Of a DNA stretch of 14,975 nt, positions 14,777 through 14,975 are shown piece by piece; the first letter of the stretch is position 1; each line of letters begins with the position of its first letter. The DNA is from Candidatus Magasanikbacteria bacterium GW2011_GWC2_45_8 (lineage in GTDB: Bacteria > Patescibacteriota > Patescibacteriia > Magasanikbacterales > UBA10146): the NCBI GenBank assembly GCA_001001925.1, contig LCLH01000026.1, positions 1-14,975 on the forward strand, in the 5' to 3' direction. Under the pieces are notes generated by a model that saw only the letters and a list, made by a program, of their open reading frames with translations, had not been told where the DNA came from and ran no database searches. The position numbers were made by a program, and so were the translations under genes.

Positions 14777-14804
14777 TAAAAAAAGACAGGGGTTAGACTG
14801 TCTT
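14777..14804 (-). terminator. Intrinsic terminator for the right-edge gene
   Basis: On the minus strand, AAGACAG and CTGTCTT (14804-14798 and 14789-14783) form a 7-bp stem with an 8-nt loop, followed by TTTTTTTATT. It lies about 70 nt after the stop of the right-edge gene. Confidence 0.75.
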
Positions 14805-14831
14805 GTGAGGTTATTTGGTTGGGTGAACTGG

Positions 14832-14869
14832 CCCCTCGCGCTCCGAATGAGGTCTCGGAGCACGAGGGG
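14832..14869. other. GC-rich hairpin directly after the right-edge gene
   Basis: CCCCTCGCGCTCCGA (14832-14846) and TCGGAGCACGAGGGG (14855-14869) pair over 15 bp with one mismatch, loop 8 nt. It begins a few bases after the TAG stop. It lacks a T tract and may be a 3'-end stabiliser ahead of the terminator, or the first of two tandem termination hairpins. Confidence 0.65.
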
Positions 14870-14874
14870 GGGGC

Positions 14875-14975
14875 CTAGTGCTGGAGGCGGGCGGACTTCT
14901 TGTCCGCGCGGCGGTCCACCTTGCCATCCGTGGTGGCGGACTTGCCCTTCTTGGCCTCGCCGCCGCCCTTCTTGG
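14875..14975 (-). CDS. C-terminal end of a Lys-rich protein (partial)
   Basis: Only the last 32 codons are inside the window, ending TAG at 14877-14875. The residues read KKGGGEAKKGKSATTDGK followed by VDRRADKKSARLQH: highly basic, with KKG repeats, and probably a disordered tail. All codons but one end in G or C, unlike any other gene here, and the region is strikingly GC-rich. This may reflect strong codon bias in a highly expressed gene or foreign origin. A nucleic-acid-binding tail (histone-like or ribosomal) is possible from the charge alone, but the family cannot be told. The two following hairpins support a real gene 3' end. Confidence 0.6.
   Translation of the reverse strand, partial: KKGGGEAKKGKSATTDGKVDRRADKKSARLQH

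Noticed and set aside
1..14975. CRISPR array, tRNA or rRNA genes, metabolite riboswitch
   Set aside because: No regularly spaced direct repeats, no cloverleaf or rRNA signature and no riboswitch core were found on reading both strands. The few repeats seen are explained by the IS and the palindromes.

Overview
The window looks like a piece of a Patescibacteria (Candidate Phyla Radiation) genome, probably from the Parcubacteria side. This is an inference from compact genes nearly all on one strand, a very large secreted Cys-rich protein beside a membrane-anchored protein with calcium-binding repeats, and few Shine-Dalgarno sites. I could not search a database, so the lineage is tentative. The prfB gene carries the classic UGA recoding site, so UGA is a stop codon here. 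That argues against the UGA=Gly code of Gracilibacteria and Absconditabacteria.

Every convincing gene is on the minus strand, so in transcription order the layout runs from right to left. At the right edge is the C-terminal end of a very GC-rich, Lys-rich gene (14875-14975), followed by two hairpins, one a T-tailed terminator. Next is a ~100-nt nested inverted repeat (14659-14762). An ISNCY/IS1202-type insertion sequence (13150-14642, 18-bp direct repeats) sits between that repeat and the promoter of an unrecognised 231-aa gene (12360-13055). That gene ends at a terminator. Then comes the groES-groEL operon with a perfect CIRCE operator, closed by a strong bidirectional terminator.

The middle holds translation and RNA-modification genes. 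A RelB/DinJ-type antitoxin with its own promoter and palindromic operator is followed by an N-terminally truncated RelE/YafQ-like toxin remnant, then prfB (RF2, with +1 programmed frameshift), a TsaC/Sua5 threonylcarbamoyl-AMP synthase and rsmA (KsgA). A 115-bp palindromic element lies between the Sua5 gene and rsmA. A similar half-element overlaps the start of the Sua5 gene.

The left 6.7 kb is a surface module. A short membrane-anchored protein with two thrombospondin-type-3 calcium loops (probably with a 1-nt frameshift) reads with a 6-nt gap into a secreted protein of more than 1987 residues. That protein has recurrent C-x5-G-C-x2-[Y/F] motifs and a jelly-roll-like module, and it runs off the left edge. 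It is the best candidate for an undescribed system in the window. No tRNA, rRNA or CRISPR array was seen.
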